64,000 nt of DNA, taken from assembly GCA_022818135.1 (NCBI GenBank), contig JAFMSR010000010.1, forward strand, positions 11,645,556-11,709,555. Reading direction: 5' to 3'. Numbering within the stretch: position 1 is the first letter of the stretch; each line of letters starts with the position of its first letter. The notes beneath the pieces were generated by a model that saw nothing but the letters and a program-made list of their open reading frames with translations, was not told the DNA's origin and searched no databases. This document shows positions 14,736 to 48,670 of the stretch, one piece after another. The translations under genes and the position numbers were made by a program. Origin of the DNA: Saxidomus purpurata. Taxonomy: Eukaryota > Mollusca > Bivalvia > Venerida > Veneridae.

Positions 14736-15772
14736 TTGCTCCTGGCTGGCTCAGGGGAGCTATTAGGATCGTGAGTCCGTCGTCCGTCCACATTTAGTTC
14801 GTTAACGCTCTAGTGGTCACATTTTTTCCTCAATTGTCACGAAACTTGGTCAGGTGTTTGTCCCAGAATTACTCGGACGAGTTCGAATATGGGCATCTGG
14901 GGTCAAAAACTAGGTCACAGAGCCCAAAAAAGAAAAAACTTGTTAAGGCTCTAGAGGCTACTGTTTCAGTCCAAATATCCTGGCAATTTGTCAGAAAGGT
15001 GTTTCTATGATTTCTAGCTCAAGTTTTAATATGGGTCCCTGGGGTCAAAAACTAGGTCACACAGCCCAAATATGGAAAAACCTTGTTAACACTCTAGAGG
15101 TAACATTTTCAGCCCAAATATCCTGGAAATTTGTCAGAAAGGTTGTTAAGATGATTTCTAGCCCAAGTTCGAATATGGGTCATCTGGGGTCAAAAACTAG
15201 GTCACAGCCCAAAATGGAAAAACCTTGTTAACACTCTAGATGTTCATTTTCAGCCCAATATCCTTGAAGTTTGTCAGAAAGGCAGACATGATCAGACAGC
15301 AAAAAATGAAAGTGCAGATCATGATCAGATAGCTAAATTATGAAAGGCAGCTCATGATCAGACAGCTAAATAATGCATAGCAAACAGTGCAGATCAGATC
15401 AGACAGCAAAAAATAAAAAGCTGACAGGCAGATCATGACCAGCCAACATACAATGAATAGCTTACAGTGCAGACAGATCAGACAGCAAAAAGAATAGCCA
15501 ACAGTGCAGATCATGATCAGACAGCAAAATAATGAGGCCTAGAGCTTAGATATTCAGCATGTGGCAAAAATGACTCTCTACCAAGATTGTTCAAATCCTG
15601 ACCTCAGGGTCAAAATTAACCCTGCCTGGGGGTCTTTTGATTTTACATAGGCTTATTAAGAGGATATCATGAGCCAAAGGTAAAAATTGATCCTTTCTGC
15701 TATTAATAACCTTTTTATTTTTGCCAATGGTAGACAGGTGAGCGATACAGGGCCATCATGGCCCTCTTGTTT
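14736..15772 (-). mobile_element. Pearl-like element, copy 2, with two nested tandem arrays
   Basis: Read on the minus strand it starts AAACAAGAGGGCCATGATGG (a hairpin within), and ends after GACGGACGACGGAC with a terminal GGAGC/GCTCC hairpin. The core has about 3.5 units of ~143 bp, marked by GGTCAAAAACTAGGTCAC at 14901, 15043 and 15188. Next to it lies a second, shorter array at 15290-15540. The overall layout equals copies 1 and 4, but the core sequence is a different subfamily. Confidence 0.65.
15285..15540. repeat. Minisatellite of about 33-41 bp, ~7 units, inside copy 2
   Basis: The motif GATCAGACAGC(A/T)AAA(A)...GTGCAGATCAT recurs about seven times with 33-41 bp spacing. Many units carry a GATC doublet (ATGATCAGA). 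Unit lengths vary through small indels in the A-rich middle. It is confined to the element and absent from the other pearl-like copies in the window. Confidence 0.7.
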
Positions 15773-16437
15773 AATCAAGTACAGAAATATTTCATTTATA
15801 CTACCAATACTTACGTAGTGAACATTGCAGAAATACGAAAAATGTATGTTGCTAAATGATGGTCCGACCTGTATTAAGAATTTTCTTTACCGTTTTAATA
15901 CTAGATAAAATACATATTTTAGACATCTTACACGTTGTAAGAACTACAAGGAAGTATAATTAAATTTTCTTGAAATATAGAACTGATATATGACATAAAG
16001 GGTAGTAAGTTGAAAAATTTTAAAAAAAGAAAAAAAAAAAAAAAAAAAAAAAAAGATTTTCTCGTTACAAGTCGTATTCTTTTACCACGTCACCATTCAT
16101 TAGACAGGTTCGGTAGAAGAAAAATGTAAAAAGGTATATAAAAAGTAAAAACAGAACAAACATTTTAAGAGTCGTATTAAGTGTCACCACCTTAAATGAT
16201 CATGGTTGAAATTAAAATGCCTTGCTTCTTGCAAACCTCACACTTCATTAAATTCAACAAAAAGATTGATATAGATATATATCTCCGATGATAGGCAAGG
16301 TATCACGCAAGTAATACGATTTAGTAAATCAGTTGTAAATGTACCGTGAGCCTAGTAAATATATTCGGTAGAACTTTCAAAATTAAATTAGCGAAACAAT
16401 TTTATGTTTAGAGAGTTCTTTTATCTTATGCCATTGT
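15773..16437. other. AT-rich spacer with 28-bp-class A run
   Basis: No ORF of note. A nearly pure A tract occupies about 16020-16053, possibly the tail of an old retroposed copy, but no body or target duplication could be recognised. Confidence 0.5.
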
Positions 16438-17050
16438 GGTTTGTCTGTCCGTTAACTTTTTCTTGATAACGCTCTAGAGGTCGCAAGTTTCATTTGACTT
16501 ACAGGTAACTTGCTGATAAGGATCCCTGCAATTTAAAGATGTTCCCTATTGTTTTGGGAGTTGGTGAGTAAAAGGTAAATGTCACAGTGACCTCCGATAG
16601 TGTTTCCTTGATAGCGCTCTACATGTCACAGTTTTCTTTCAACTTGTATCAAACTTGCGCAAAAGGTTTTCTGTAACATGTAGATGCTCCCTATTGTTTT
16701 TTGGGTCATTGGGTTAAAAGGTCAAGGTCACAGTTACCACCCTTTAGATTTCCCTTGATAATGCTCAACGGATCACAGTCTTCATTCAACTTTCACCAAA
16801 CTTGCTTAGAAGGTTTCCTGTAACATGTAGATTATCCCGATCGATGTTTTGGTTAGTGGGTCAAAGTCAAAGTCACCGGAACTTTGAAACTCTTTTCCAC
16901 TCAATATCTTGAGATCTACATCACCCATAGTATTCACACGTTATAAGATGACTGGTCGTACTAGACAGATGATCCCTACTGTTTTTTGTGGTCAGTGGAT
17001 CAAGGTTACGGTGAACTCTGTTAGCTTTTCCTCGATGACATTGCAATAGA
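16438..17050 (+). repeat. Decayed pearl-like core repeats, ~140-bp period
   Basis: Blocks 'cttgataacgctctagaggtc', 'ccttgatagcgctctacatgtc' and 'cccttgataatgctcaacggatc' start near 16465, 16605 and 16748. Each is followed by 'tttcaactt...caaacttg' and 'gtcaaggtcacagt'-like sequence. The motif 'ttaacgctctagtggtcaca' in the copy-2 core (14801-14820) is clearly related. No terminal hairpins or microsatellite remain, so this is a truncated relative. Confidence 0.55.
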
Positions 17051-18947
17051 TTTTCACAAAACTTACTCAGTATTGTCCAGTCATACCAGTAGAGCGATAC
17101 TGTTCGTGTTAACTAAAAGTAAGAGTTGCTAAAAGGAACCAAGATATTTGAAATATTAAGTGAAACATTTTTTCTTGAGTAGTTAATGAGTGTGCAGGTA
17201 CACTTTGTGACACCTCGAAACGGAACTGGCTTATTAGAAACATTTTACATATGCGATTTAAATAGTTTGAAGATGAAATAATAATTTGATAGTTCATTAA
17301 GCAGCAGGTTTCTAACCTTAAATGTCATTAAAAATGAAGGCACTATAAGAATGGTTTATTATATTCGTAACTACATGGAATGAACATAGTTACGTGATAT
17401 ACACTAACCAAAAATAAAAACTTTACACCTTTATCATCCAGATATTTAGCAAAATATTAAATCGATATATTTCACTTTGATTCTATAAAGTAAGACAAAT
17501 AACAAAGACGATCGATAATGGGCCTAAACGTTCAAGTAATCTAAAAAAGGGAGATAACTGATATAGTTAAAACAGACATTTTGTCAAAAAAATAATTGGT
17601 TGTCTGGACAAATTATTTCTTTGCTGTCATTTGAGACAAAATCATGTTTAATAATGCCAAGACTAGAAAACTTAACAATGTTTTATAACAACACAATGCT
17701 AAATTATCTCCCTTTGAATTGCGTATACATGTGTATGAGAATTTATGGACTCCTCTGATGATTTGTAAAGGTTTTTAAATAAACTAACTAAACAACTGAT
17801 CAAGTTTAACATTCTTACAAATGATTTAATTCTACCTCCAGCACTGTCATATATTGGTGTGTGTTTCTCGTGTATAATAATCTCAATATTAACCTGCAAA
17901 GTGTTCATGTTGGGTCAGTGTAGTTCGTGCAAAGTTTGGGTATATTGTATCGATTTTAGATATAGGTGTAAAGGGAATATTCAAAAACATCCAAGACGCC
18001 TTGCTTGCATTTTTGTAACTTACTCAAATCGGTAGATGAGGAGATCGTGCGCTTCATATGTTGTTGTTGAAGTGTCGAACTTGTTTCTCTTCTCTTTAAT
18101 CATGTCTTGCAAAATTTATATTTAAGACCAAGTTCACTTAAATGTCCAACATTTCTGTAAGCATAGCTAACTTGTTAAAATAATTTCCAATACTGACAAT
18201 GAAACAAAATGCATTTGATTACAACGAGCACTGTACTTCTGTTTTAAATTGGAATTACCACTCAAGGTGATTAATACCCCTAGATGGAGCCTTAGTGAGG
18301 ACAAACATCTTTATGTACAATATATGTATGAAAAAAAACAAAGGGCAATATCTGAATGAAAGACAATCCGATCGTAACATGCAGAGGATATACACGACTA
18401 TGTTTAATACCTAACATAGAGTCCGGACAAAGTGTGTCTATAGACAGACGGACGGACCAACGGTCCTAAAAAGGTGATCATGCAGTCATAGGTTCAAACT
18501 TTTGTCCGAAATATGATTGAATTCTAATGATAGGAAAAAACTGAAAGAAGTGCATAATGCAAGTATAGGTACACTACAAGTACCTTGTACTTGCTAAATT
18601 ATTCACTATTTTAAATAGTGACTAAAATATACTACAGCTGATACATTAAAAATGTTAGCAACCATAACGTGCATGAAGGGAAATCGAAGTATATAAAAGC
18701 ATACCTGAAGTTATGTACTATTTTTGATATCTCTTACTGTTACTTTTTCTTGAGAAGGATGAATTGAATGAAACTATTGAAACTATGTACAATAGTAAGT
18801 CCACTCTATAGGAGAACTGAAGAGTCATAACTCTTAGACACATTTTTTAATATCCATTTTTTGGGACTATTTGAATTTTCACGTTACTTTTGAACATATC
18901 GAAGGACAAATAGAGTCCACGTTCATACCTCATTTATATTAATATTA
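17051..18947. other. AT-rich intergenic sequence with two small palindromes
   Basis: No supportable gene. Two hairpins lie close together: GCAAGTATAGGTAC/GTACCTTGTACTTGC around 18559-18595, and TCACTATTTTAAATAGTGA at 18603-18621. A short GACGGACGGACC tract at about 18446 suggests the stub of another pearl-like element. Confidence 0.45.
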
Positions 18948-20093
18948 AACAAGAGCCATGTTACACATGGTTAATCCCCCCGCCCGGGAAGAAGAACTGA
19001 AGGGTACGATTATGGTGAGAGGAAACCTAAAAACCCGTATAGTTATGGTCATGCTGAGTACAGTTTCAAGTAAGTGGAAAAAGAATAAGGCAATGAAGAG
19101 AAGGTTTGCAAAAATATAATGTTCATTATCAGTATAGGTAGATATTTTCTATTTGACTAAAAGTAGGCAAGGTAGAGATTGTTCTTTGCACACTGCACTT
19201 CCTACCAATGTGCTATGTCAGTGTATTAAGTTCGAAAAAATCCCTCAAGTACTTTTGGATTAGCTCCGGAAACTTTTTCAAGCAAATCTGATAAAGGAAT
19301 AACTCTAAAAGTAGGCAAGGTAAAGTTATTGTTCTTACACACTACACTTCCTACCAATGGCTATGTCAGTGTATTAAGTTTGAAGAAAACCCTCAAGTAC
19401 TTTTGGAGTACGCTTGGAAATTCTTTTCAAGAAATCTGATAAAGGGAATAACTCTAAAAGTAGGCAAGGTAGAGTTATTGTTCTTGCACACTGCACTTCC
19501 TACCAATGTGCTATGTCAGTGTATTAAGTTTGAAGTAAATACCTCAAGACTTTTTGGAGTTATGCTCTGGACAAAACTTTTCAAGTAAATCTGATAAAGG
19601 GAAATAACTCTAAAAGTAGGCAAGGTAGAGTTATTGTTCTTGTACACTGCACTTCCTACCAATGGCCTGTCAGTGTATTAAGTTTGAAGAAAATCCCTCA
19701 AGTACTTTCGGAGTGATCCTTCGGACAAGTAAATCTGATAAAGGGAAAACTCTAAAAGTAGGCAAGGTAGAGTATGTTCTTGCACACTGCACTTCCTACC
19801 AATGTGCTATGTCAGTGTATTAAGTTTGAAGTAAATCCCTCAAGTACTTTTGGAGTTAGCTCTGGACAAAACTTTCAAGTAAATCTGATAAAGGGAGTAA
19901 CTCTAAAAGGGGCAAGGTAGAGTATTGTTCTTACACACGCACTTCCTCCCAAGTGCTCTGTCAGGTATGAAGTTTGAAGAAAATGCTCAAGTACTTTTTG
20001 GAGTTTGCTCCGGACAAAATTGGGACGGACGCACGGACGCACGGACGGACGAAGACCATTTCTAATATCCCCTTCGCCTTCGGCGGGGGATAA
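18948..20093 (+). mobile_element. Pearl-like element, copy 4, six core repeats
   Basis: It starts AACAAGAGCCATGTTACACA (hairpin GCCATG...CATGG). The core has six ~145-bp units, each beginning AAAAGTAGGCAAGGTAGAG, near 19166, 19309, 19456, 19613, 19756 and 19897. The ACGGACGGACG microsatellite is at 20023-20051. It ends in a strong hairpin, TATCCCCTTCGCC/GGCGGGGGATA. Unit-to-unit identity is high, so array growth is fairly recent. It is the same subfamily as copy 1. Confidence 0.7.
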
Positions 20094-22002
20094 ATAATCT
20101 GAACTTCAATACTAAAACAATAAACAGACTGTATACAAAACCGTTAAATCATATATTAATAACTACGACTCTTGCTTACTTTTAAACTAATCTCCCTCAC
20201 TTACTATTTCAGCGAGGGACTCTAAAATTATTGGATAGCACACATCACATGACCTTTCTTGTATGAAACCTCCTGACGTGTCTTGGTTTGACACCAAGTC
20301 TTTCATCTGGCACAGGTTCGGTCAATATACGTGCTACATCTAATTGTTAAATTAGTATTTCAAGTGCTGCAGTCTTTACGTAAAATTTGCAGAGATTGAC
20401 CAACAACTTTTACAATGTAATCCTTTCTTATCTTGTTTTTGCGAATAATGAGACACAAAACATGCATAAGGGAGCGAACATCAATTTGAAACTGCTTTTT
20501 TTTTTCAAATCGACATGTTGTTTTAGATAATGTTAACTCATTTCTAATATTCCGGATGCGTACCTTAAATCGCATATCTTTAGGTGGAGAGCAATACAGT
20601 GTCTTGGTGTTAAAGGCCCTCGACTTTATGATAAACACCTTTATCTATATTTAATGTCATGTAAATAAATAATCATTTTTAATTTACAAAATACACAGTA
20701 GCGGCCTCTACATAAATACCTTCCTGTTACGGATTGTTCTTAAAAGTGGGCGATATCTTATTCACAAACCAAACTGTACATCACTTTTGTTTAATATTTC
20801 GATTTTAAACATATTTTTTGCTAAAGGGAGCACTATAATATAGATGTTTTTTCTTTAAGTTCAAAATAATTTCATTTCTTTACAGATTCAGTGTATTCTT
20901 AGTTCTTAAATAAATGGACGAATGAACCACATCTTATTCATTTAAATCCATTTTAACAGAATAAGTGAAAGCATAATGTGCATTTTCAGCCTTACATAAA
21001 CATTTTGGCTATCAGGGGTGCCGTTTGCATTCTATGATATGCTCTATTTGAACAATAAATTCTGGTAAATTCTACTTTAAACGTTTCAGTACAATTCCCC
21101 TGATACAGGAGAACAGACAAAACTTGTGAAATCTCTTCCAAGCAAATCACTGATTATTTCACTTATTTCTACATTTACTGGAAAATCACTTTGCAGCAAT
21201 TGACTTACTTTAACAGTAATGATGCATGCTATTCTACTGTAAGCTTAATTAATTAAATATGTACCTTGAGAATACTTCTACCACTTCGACGGCAAGGCAC
21301 ATTCAATGAAGATCAAAGGCAAGCAACTAAGGCCCTTGACAAATTAGGAATATATGTAAGAATAAAGACAACAAACTTAATATTAGTTTAAACATACATT
21401 CTAAAATGTACGCTTGCTTAAATTACCTCATTATTCAAGGTTCTTGCAAGCATTGGTTAAACCATTTATGAAAACATTCCCTATTAACTCGTTTTACACA
21501 AAGAAAACAGATGGTGTGATTCAAAACGTAATGTACCATAATATATCATCTTATGGCATCCATTCAGTTACATGTACCAAAGTACATTGTAAACAATTTT
21601 GTTTTGCAATTCCGTGCCAATCACTTGTCGTTAACGTTATGGCTGTCATTGAGCGCTATATAGTTAGTTGTGCATGCGTTTAATTCCCTTCTATTACCAG
21701 AGTTGAGGAGATTTGTAGCAAGTTTGCCGTTGATGTTTTGGCGACCAATAAACGTTGTAATACTTGAGGGATCTATCGTCTACAACATCTTGGGTTCTTC
21801 CATCAACACCAATTTAACTGGATTGTTACAAACAACCGCGGGCGTATCTCTAAAGGAATAAAAGACTCGGCAACAATGTCTTAATAATCTAATTTGCGCT
21901 CAAACGTGGGACTGTATTTGTGACGTGAAATTGAATTGAAGCTGTAAAAGCTATTTTGCATAGATGTTTCAGCACTTCAGATACGTTGTCCTTTCAGAAG
22001 AC
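20094..22002. other. Region upstream of elevenin, no gene seen
   Basis: Only chance ORFs on either strand. Any elevenin enhancer could lie here but no cluster of known sites was recognised. Confidence 0.45.
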
Positions 22003-22034
22003 AATAAAAGCTAGATTTACCTCGGCTATCATTC
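22003..22034 (+). promoter_or_regulatory. Predicted elevenin core promoter (TATA-like + Inr)
   Basis: An AATAAAAG box at 22003-22010 lies about 25 bases before TCATTC at 22029-22034, which fits the TCAKTY initiator consensus with +1 at the A (22031). The spacing is that of a TATA/Inr promoter. It sits 28 bases before the first ATG of the leader exon. This is inferred from spacing only. Confidence 0.4.
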
Positions 22035-22159
22035 CTTTTCTAGTGGTGTAAAACAATAATGGTGCAGAGCAGAATGTACAAGCTAGCTTTGATAAGCTTA
22101 ATTCTATTCTTTAATCACATAATGATTTGTCGTGGATTTGGGTTAGGAACACATTGCAG
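22031..22159 (+). other. Elevenin leader exon: 5'UTR with uORF, or alternative signal-peptide exon
   Basis: This exon ends at a good donor (CATTGCAG/GTATGT). From ATG 22059 it is open for 33 codons and reads like a signal peptide: MVQSRMYK start, LALISLILFF core, then CRGFGLGTHC. The last full codon is Cys, followed by two bases (AG), so it exits in phase 2, as the next coding exon also does. Spliced to 22231 it becomes an upstream ORF stopping at TGA 22250-22252, which overlaps the main ATG at 22234. Spliced directly to 41053 it would read THC-R-NYPFARRC in frame, keeping Cys-x8-Cys. Which product is made cannot be told from sequence alone. Confidence 0.55.
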
Positions 22160-22230
22160 GTATGTGTGTGTGTCTGTCTGTATGTCTACTGATTATTGTG
22201 TAATTTTTTCTTTTGTTATGTTGTTGACAG
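22160..22230 (+). other. Short 71-bp intron of the elevenin leader
   Basis: The donor is GTATGT and the acceptor is a T-rich tract (TTTTTTCTTTTGTTATGTTGTTGACAG, in pieces 22203-22230). The length is close to the lower limit for animal introns. A TG/CTG-rich stretch follows the donor. If the intron is retained, the leader ORF stays open in frame to a TGA at 22347-22349, giving 96 codons, which is worth remembering when reading cDNA. Confidence 0.5.
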
Positions 22231-22233
22231 GAG

Positions 22234-43503
<21,270 letters not shown>

Positions 43504-43775
43504 TAACTTCTTGCCTAAAAAGGAAGATCATAAGTTCAAATACACTGCAAAATGTGTTAAGAAAAATAAGACAAAATAGGTGTTATTGATACAACTTTTA
43601 TGTAAATAATCTGGATATTACTTTTAATTTGACATCTGGAGTAACTATAATAGTGTTCACTCACAAAAACATTTTGAAAGTTTGACAGTCAAGAAAGAAT
43701 TGCTTTTGTGGAATAATTCTTGGATACCTAAACTATTTTTTGAATAAAGATAAAAAAACATGTTTTCAAAGTGCC
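43504..43775 (+). terminator. Elevenin 3'UTR with AATAAA polyadenylation signal
   Basis: The first AATAAA after the stop codon is at 43743-43748, 240 bases downstream, followed by an A-rich then T/GT-containing stretch. Cleavage would be expected about 15-30 bases later. This is the only well-placed signal close to the stop. Confidence 0.5.
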
Positions 43776-46700
43776 AGTTCCAAAATTTCAACTACAACAA
43801 GTGTTTCTCAAAGGAGTATGGCACGTATTTCTGTTGTGCTAAAATAACACGTGACTATTTTTTGTCGAATTATTGTTGAAAATTTTTATTTCAATAATGT
43901 CAAATGCATCTCAAAACAAAGCGTATTCCTAACACACAATATTTTAAATTTTCAGTGATGTCATATATTACACATCAGAGTACCAAATTCATATAAAACA
44001 TTCTTTTAAAATTTCAGTAACATACTAAGGTGGCAATTTCATAGAACACAAGTTTTCCAAATTTTAGTAAAGTAAAATATATAAATATATATAAAATAGT
44101 GAAGTAACATTTTTATAATACGTTATTTTTAAATTTCAGTAAAGTTAAATACTCGTATTACAAATTTGCGTATCAAATTTCTTTTTTGTTCATCTACATT
44201 AGTTTAAGAGAAGACGGTGAATATCAATTTTTAACTATGATTTTATTGAAGGTGGTCTAATTTTAGAATCGAAGAATCTTATCGCAAATTAAGCACGTGA
44301 CAAAACTCTCTTTCGAACGAAAATATGACCTTTGATGATGAAATTTCCTTTGGAAAAATTGGTTCTGAAATTACAGACATCATGTAAACTTCGTTGGTCT
44401 CTAATTTCGGTATCAGATACAGTAGTTCTTCATCCCCTAAAATCACTTCTGGTTTGTAAAGTTTAAACCTCTATTTACTGGGCAAAATATTTCATAGGAT
44501 CTTAGATGGTTTAGTTACGGAAAGAGTTGTAATAGAACTACCTTCTCGTTGCCCCATAGTTTAACTTCTTTATTTTGATAAAATAGTTTGCCACGATACA
44601 TTTTGTTGTGTTAAACAACGTGCAAAACATTTAGTTTTAGTCGTTTTGATAATCATTATTAAAAAAAAAACGCAATAATTTGCATAAATATTTTCTAGTT
44701 GTCTGTACCATATTTTCTAAATATTGCCCTATTGATGGAAAAATAAAACATATTGAAGTTGTTAAAACTGTTACTGAAGACAGAAATTTGGACACCGTAT
44801 GAGACATTCTTGCCGCAAAAGCATTTACTTTGTTTATCACTGAAAGTAACGAAGGTCTAACGACGGGCCAGATTAGTTATATATCAGTATTTAGTAAGTT
44901 AAATTGTAAAATAATTGCAAAAGAACTTTTCTTTCGCAGATCATAATGTTAATATGATGCCGCAAGACTAGAATGGAGATTAGACTAGAGCTAGTTATAA
45001 TCTTTCACATTTCCTCAATATGACGCAATGTATTTTTTATTAGAAATTCTGTTCTAAGTATCATTCTGTTCAGTCTTCCCAACTCTCTTAAATTCTGATA
45101 TCACTATATTTGTGTTTAAACGTCATTGAAAAAACGGGCACAAGCATAGCTGTACGTAGAAAATTCGCCATTACATTTACATATATATTTATAGCGAAAA
45201 GTAAGCATTTTATGATATGACGTTTTGTATGTCGGTGAATAACTAACTTCGAAAAGTTATATCTCACTTACATTTAACATCAAATATCAAAAACATATGT
45301 ACTATTCAAAGAACTAACTTTGCTGGTTGAAAGAAAGATTAACTTATATATAGTTCCCTATATGTAAATTATATACGAGATTATTTGGTTTGTACGATTG
45401 GTTCTATATCGGTAAAACTTGGAAATCTTGATAGCAGAAAATTAATTACATATTCCAATCTAAAAATGAAATATATCCGTTTGAATATTTGTATGTTTTT
45501 CGAAAAAAAATATCTTTGAACATTTCTTTTTTTATTTTTTTAAAAAAAACAAAACACAACAGTGCCGAATGGTATAAACATAGGATATAGTGACGTACTG
45601 ATTAATCACAGGCACAATGACGTAAAAATCGCTTCCATGTGCTCGATGACGTAAAACGCCACGCGTTTCCATAGCATTGATCAAAAAGTGAGTCAGCATT
45701 CAAAACCAGTATGAAATATATTGACGCTTGTCCCTATTGAACTGGAAATTAAGCGTTTTAATTAGTGAGATTTAACATTCGTATGACGAAAATTGCCACA
45801 ACAACATTCAAGCATGCTAAAGGTTTAAGATATTCAAAGAAATTTAGTTTCTGAAATACCGAGTGGTTTATTTTAAAATAAAGCAAAAGTAGGCATGCGC
45901 TTCATTATTTATCTATGATTCCATATGGACTTTGACTGAGTGCCTCTTTCATATCAGATAAGGACTATAAGCTCAGACGACACACTGTCATTAATGTTAT
46001 TTTATATTAGCAGAGCCTCAGAATCGCAGACAATCCCAAGGCTGTTGACAAAGCCAATATCTGTCATAGAAATATGTGATGCAAATTTTCACACAAAGCA
46101 GCATACATATCAACGGAAAAATTATCATTTCTTTCTTCGTATACTAAGCAAAGACACATAATTATGTTTTAGCTTTCTGTAACTTTTGGAATTCATAGAT
46201 TGAATGTTTTGACTCCTAGACGTAAGTTGTACCTACAGCTATAAAGAGTTTTGGTGTATAAATTATTATATAACTTGAAGATAAAAATAAATTGGATAAT
46301 TACGTTTTATAAATGTTTATTTCTTTCTTTCGCCGATCTTCGGATCTCTTACAGAAAAGGTTTTTCGCAACCCATAGACAAGATTGGAAGTATTGTAATG
46401 GAGAAAAAGAACTAAAATTAGCTTGAACACACCAACGCTAGATTTAGGTCGCTGTGTTAAAAGTGAACTTGTTTCTACGTGCAAAGTCCTTGAAATTATT
46501 CACTGCTCTTTCCGTGTTTGTGATTGAAGAAGTTAAGTGGTTCAACTATTACTTTAGCTGCATTAAAACTGTGTTCTCCCGTAATATCATTTGCCGTTTT
46601 CTAGAAAACATGAAGCTTGACCTCGTACCACTTACAATGCTATTAGATTTAGATTTTCACTCAGTTCACTCTTTGAATGACAACCATTTTATATCAGTAA

Positions 46701-47990
46701 GGTCTTATCTTTTTACATACTTTTATTTGTTATAGCTTAAATAACAAACGTATTATGCATTATTTCAATTGAACGCGTAGAGTTAAGTTACAATGTATTT
46801 CAGTTGATTGCTCATTATTTCACAGATATTCTAATATGATTTAAAATGACATTATGCGCATCTTACTGCAAATTTTGGTGACAGTTTAATAAAAGCAATT
46901 TTCGGTTGCTGTGCACTTAAATGTGTAAATAAATGATAATGCCGCATTATTATCTGAAGTTGGTGCTTTAGAAATAAAAAAATCGGACTTACCAAAATTA
47001 ATGATAGTTCCTTTCTTCGCAATGATCTCCCTTGTGTTTATGTTGTTGTTGGTATAGATTTCGGCAGTGAAAGGGAGGCAACTCCTGCATGCAGTTGTTG
47101 CTTTTTTTTTTAAAAGACTCTCTCAGTTTAAATAGGAAAAGCGATATTTGGAAAGTTATTATTTCGTACTTGTAGCAGGAAGAGTTCGATGTATTGGGTG
47201 AAAAGCTATTATTTCCTCTACCCATTTTAACACACACCTATTTCAGCTGGATTCTTACTTGAAAAAAATGCGCATAATTCCACTTTAAAGAGAAATATGT
47301 TTAGCCATCTATCCATAGGATGATTTAGCGTAATACTATGGTATAATAATAATTATCATAATGCAATCTTTTTTATATGAAACTCACAATTAAGTGGAGA
47401 GCATATTATTTCAAACCTCCACAAAGGACCTACCATGTTGTGGAGACTCGCAAAAGGCATACCATTAGGGAAACCATTTAAATAAGAGGCATGGTTCCTT
47501 TTTTACGTCTTGTCAAGAGACGAAGAAAAACCCCTGTTACTGGAAAATTATCTGATATTACATTATAAAAGATAGACTTGGACGGAAAAGACAGACTTGG
47601 CGCAGAGTTTGTACCGACAAGTTTGAAACGTTGTTAGTTTATATTTCTTGGGGTTTAATAATTACTGCCCGTTTAAATAGCATTCCACTTACTTACAAGC
47701 AGACAGTTTACCTAACTATGCTGTCAAATTGCTCGTGAGATCATCTGTATTATGAGAACATGTGTATTTAGAGACTGGAATTTTCCAAACATAGCTATGT
47801 ATTTTAAAACGATGACATGTTGCAAAGAGAGCGTTTTATTAAGAAACCACTTTATCAACTTTCTAAGGACTGTCTCTTAATACAAGTTTTGTTGTAGTTC
47901 CTGGCAATGATCTGTACAAATACATCTTGGTTTATCGCAGTATTCAAACAATGTTCGTATCTGCTTGGATGTTGTTTATAAATCGCAGAA
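43776..47990. other. Intergenic sequence downstream of elevenin
   Basis: No gene is supported. The only item of note is the run of three TGACGTA motifs at 45591-45654, listed separately. Confidence 0.45.
45591..45654. promoter_or_regulatory. Cluster of three CRE-like TGACGTA sites
   Basis: TGACGTAC at 45591, TGACGTAA at 45618 and TGACGTAA at 45647 are in the same orientation, spaced 27 and 29 bp. TGACGTMA is the CREB/ATF-type bZIP half-palindromic site. It could equally be a decayed ~28-bp tandem repeat. No promoter or exon is recognised next to it. Confidence 0.35.
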
Positions 47991-48048
47991 ATGTCATTAC
48001 TCAACAATACTCGTGTGGAACTACTCGACAAAATAAGTATCGTGCCAG
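47991..48048 (+). CDS. Candidate first coding exon of an unrecognised small gene
   Basis: ATG opens MSLLNNTRVELLDKISIVP and runs into a perfect CAG/GTAAGT donor in phase 1. Downstream, 53148-53200 starts in the matching phase after an AG and ends at ATA/GTAAGT in phase 0. After that, 53512-53637 starts in phase 0 and ends with a stop. The joined product would be 78 residues, with no signal peptide and no family I know. Chance open frames are common in this AT-rich DNA, and the intron between exons 1 and 2 would be 5.1 kb. The call rests only on agreeing phases and splice signals. Confidence 0.25.
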
Positions 48049-48670
48049 GTAAGTGAAAAGAAAGCCATATGTGTTAAAAGCATCACCTGCACCATTATGG
48101 TGACGTAAGTTCACGATGTTTGAGGCAAAATATATTGACAGACTTCTTAAATCAACCAAGCTACTTCCCGTAAAATACAAGGTGTAAACACAAAACAGTC
48201 ACGATACTACTTCAGTTATCCCATTTAACTACTTCAATACTTAAAATACTCAGCGAGACGGTATTATGATCGCTGCCAAAATGTTCTTATCCTATACTGT
48301 ATTCTGTTTCCTGTGTGTTCTACATAAAATCGCTATAGCAAAGTTATATTCTATGATGATTTTCAATCTTTTCACGTCGAGCAAGACTACCCTGAGCTAT
48401 GCCAACAATAAATGTACAGAGTTTAACGAGAAACTCTGAAAACGGGGATATATTAAAGCTATAACTGGAGTGATTAAACATAACCGCCATGGTGCTTTTT
48501 ATATTTGGTACTATTTTAGTTATACGATATTTTGACCAGTTTAACTGCCCCCGGAAGCCTCGTTTTGCCAAGGTATAATGGCAGTAGAAAAAAAAACCTA
48601 GGCATGGTAAGAACATAGTATATTATGACCTGATCACTGGCATAACAATTTGAGATATATGGGAAATTTT

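Noticed and set aside
15285..15540. CRISPR-like regular array
   Set aside because: Repeats vary in length and sequence, have no unique spacers, and lie in a eukaryotic mobile element.
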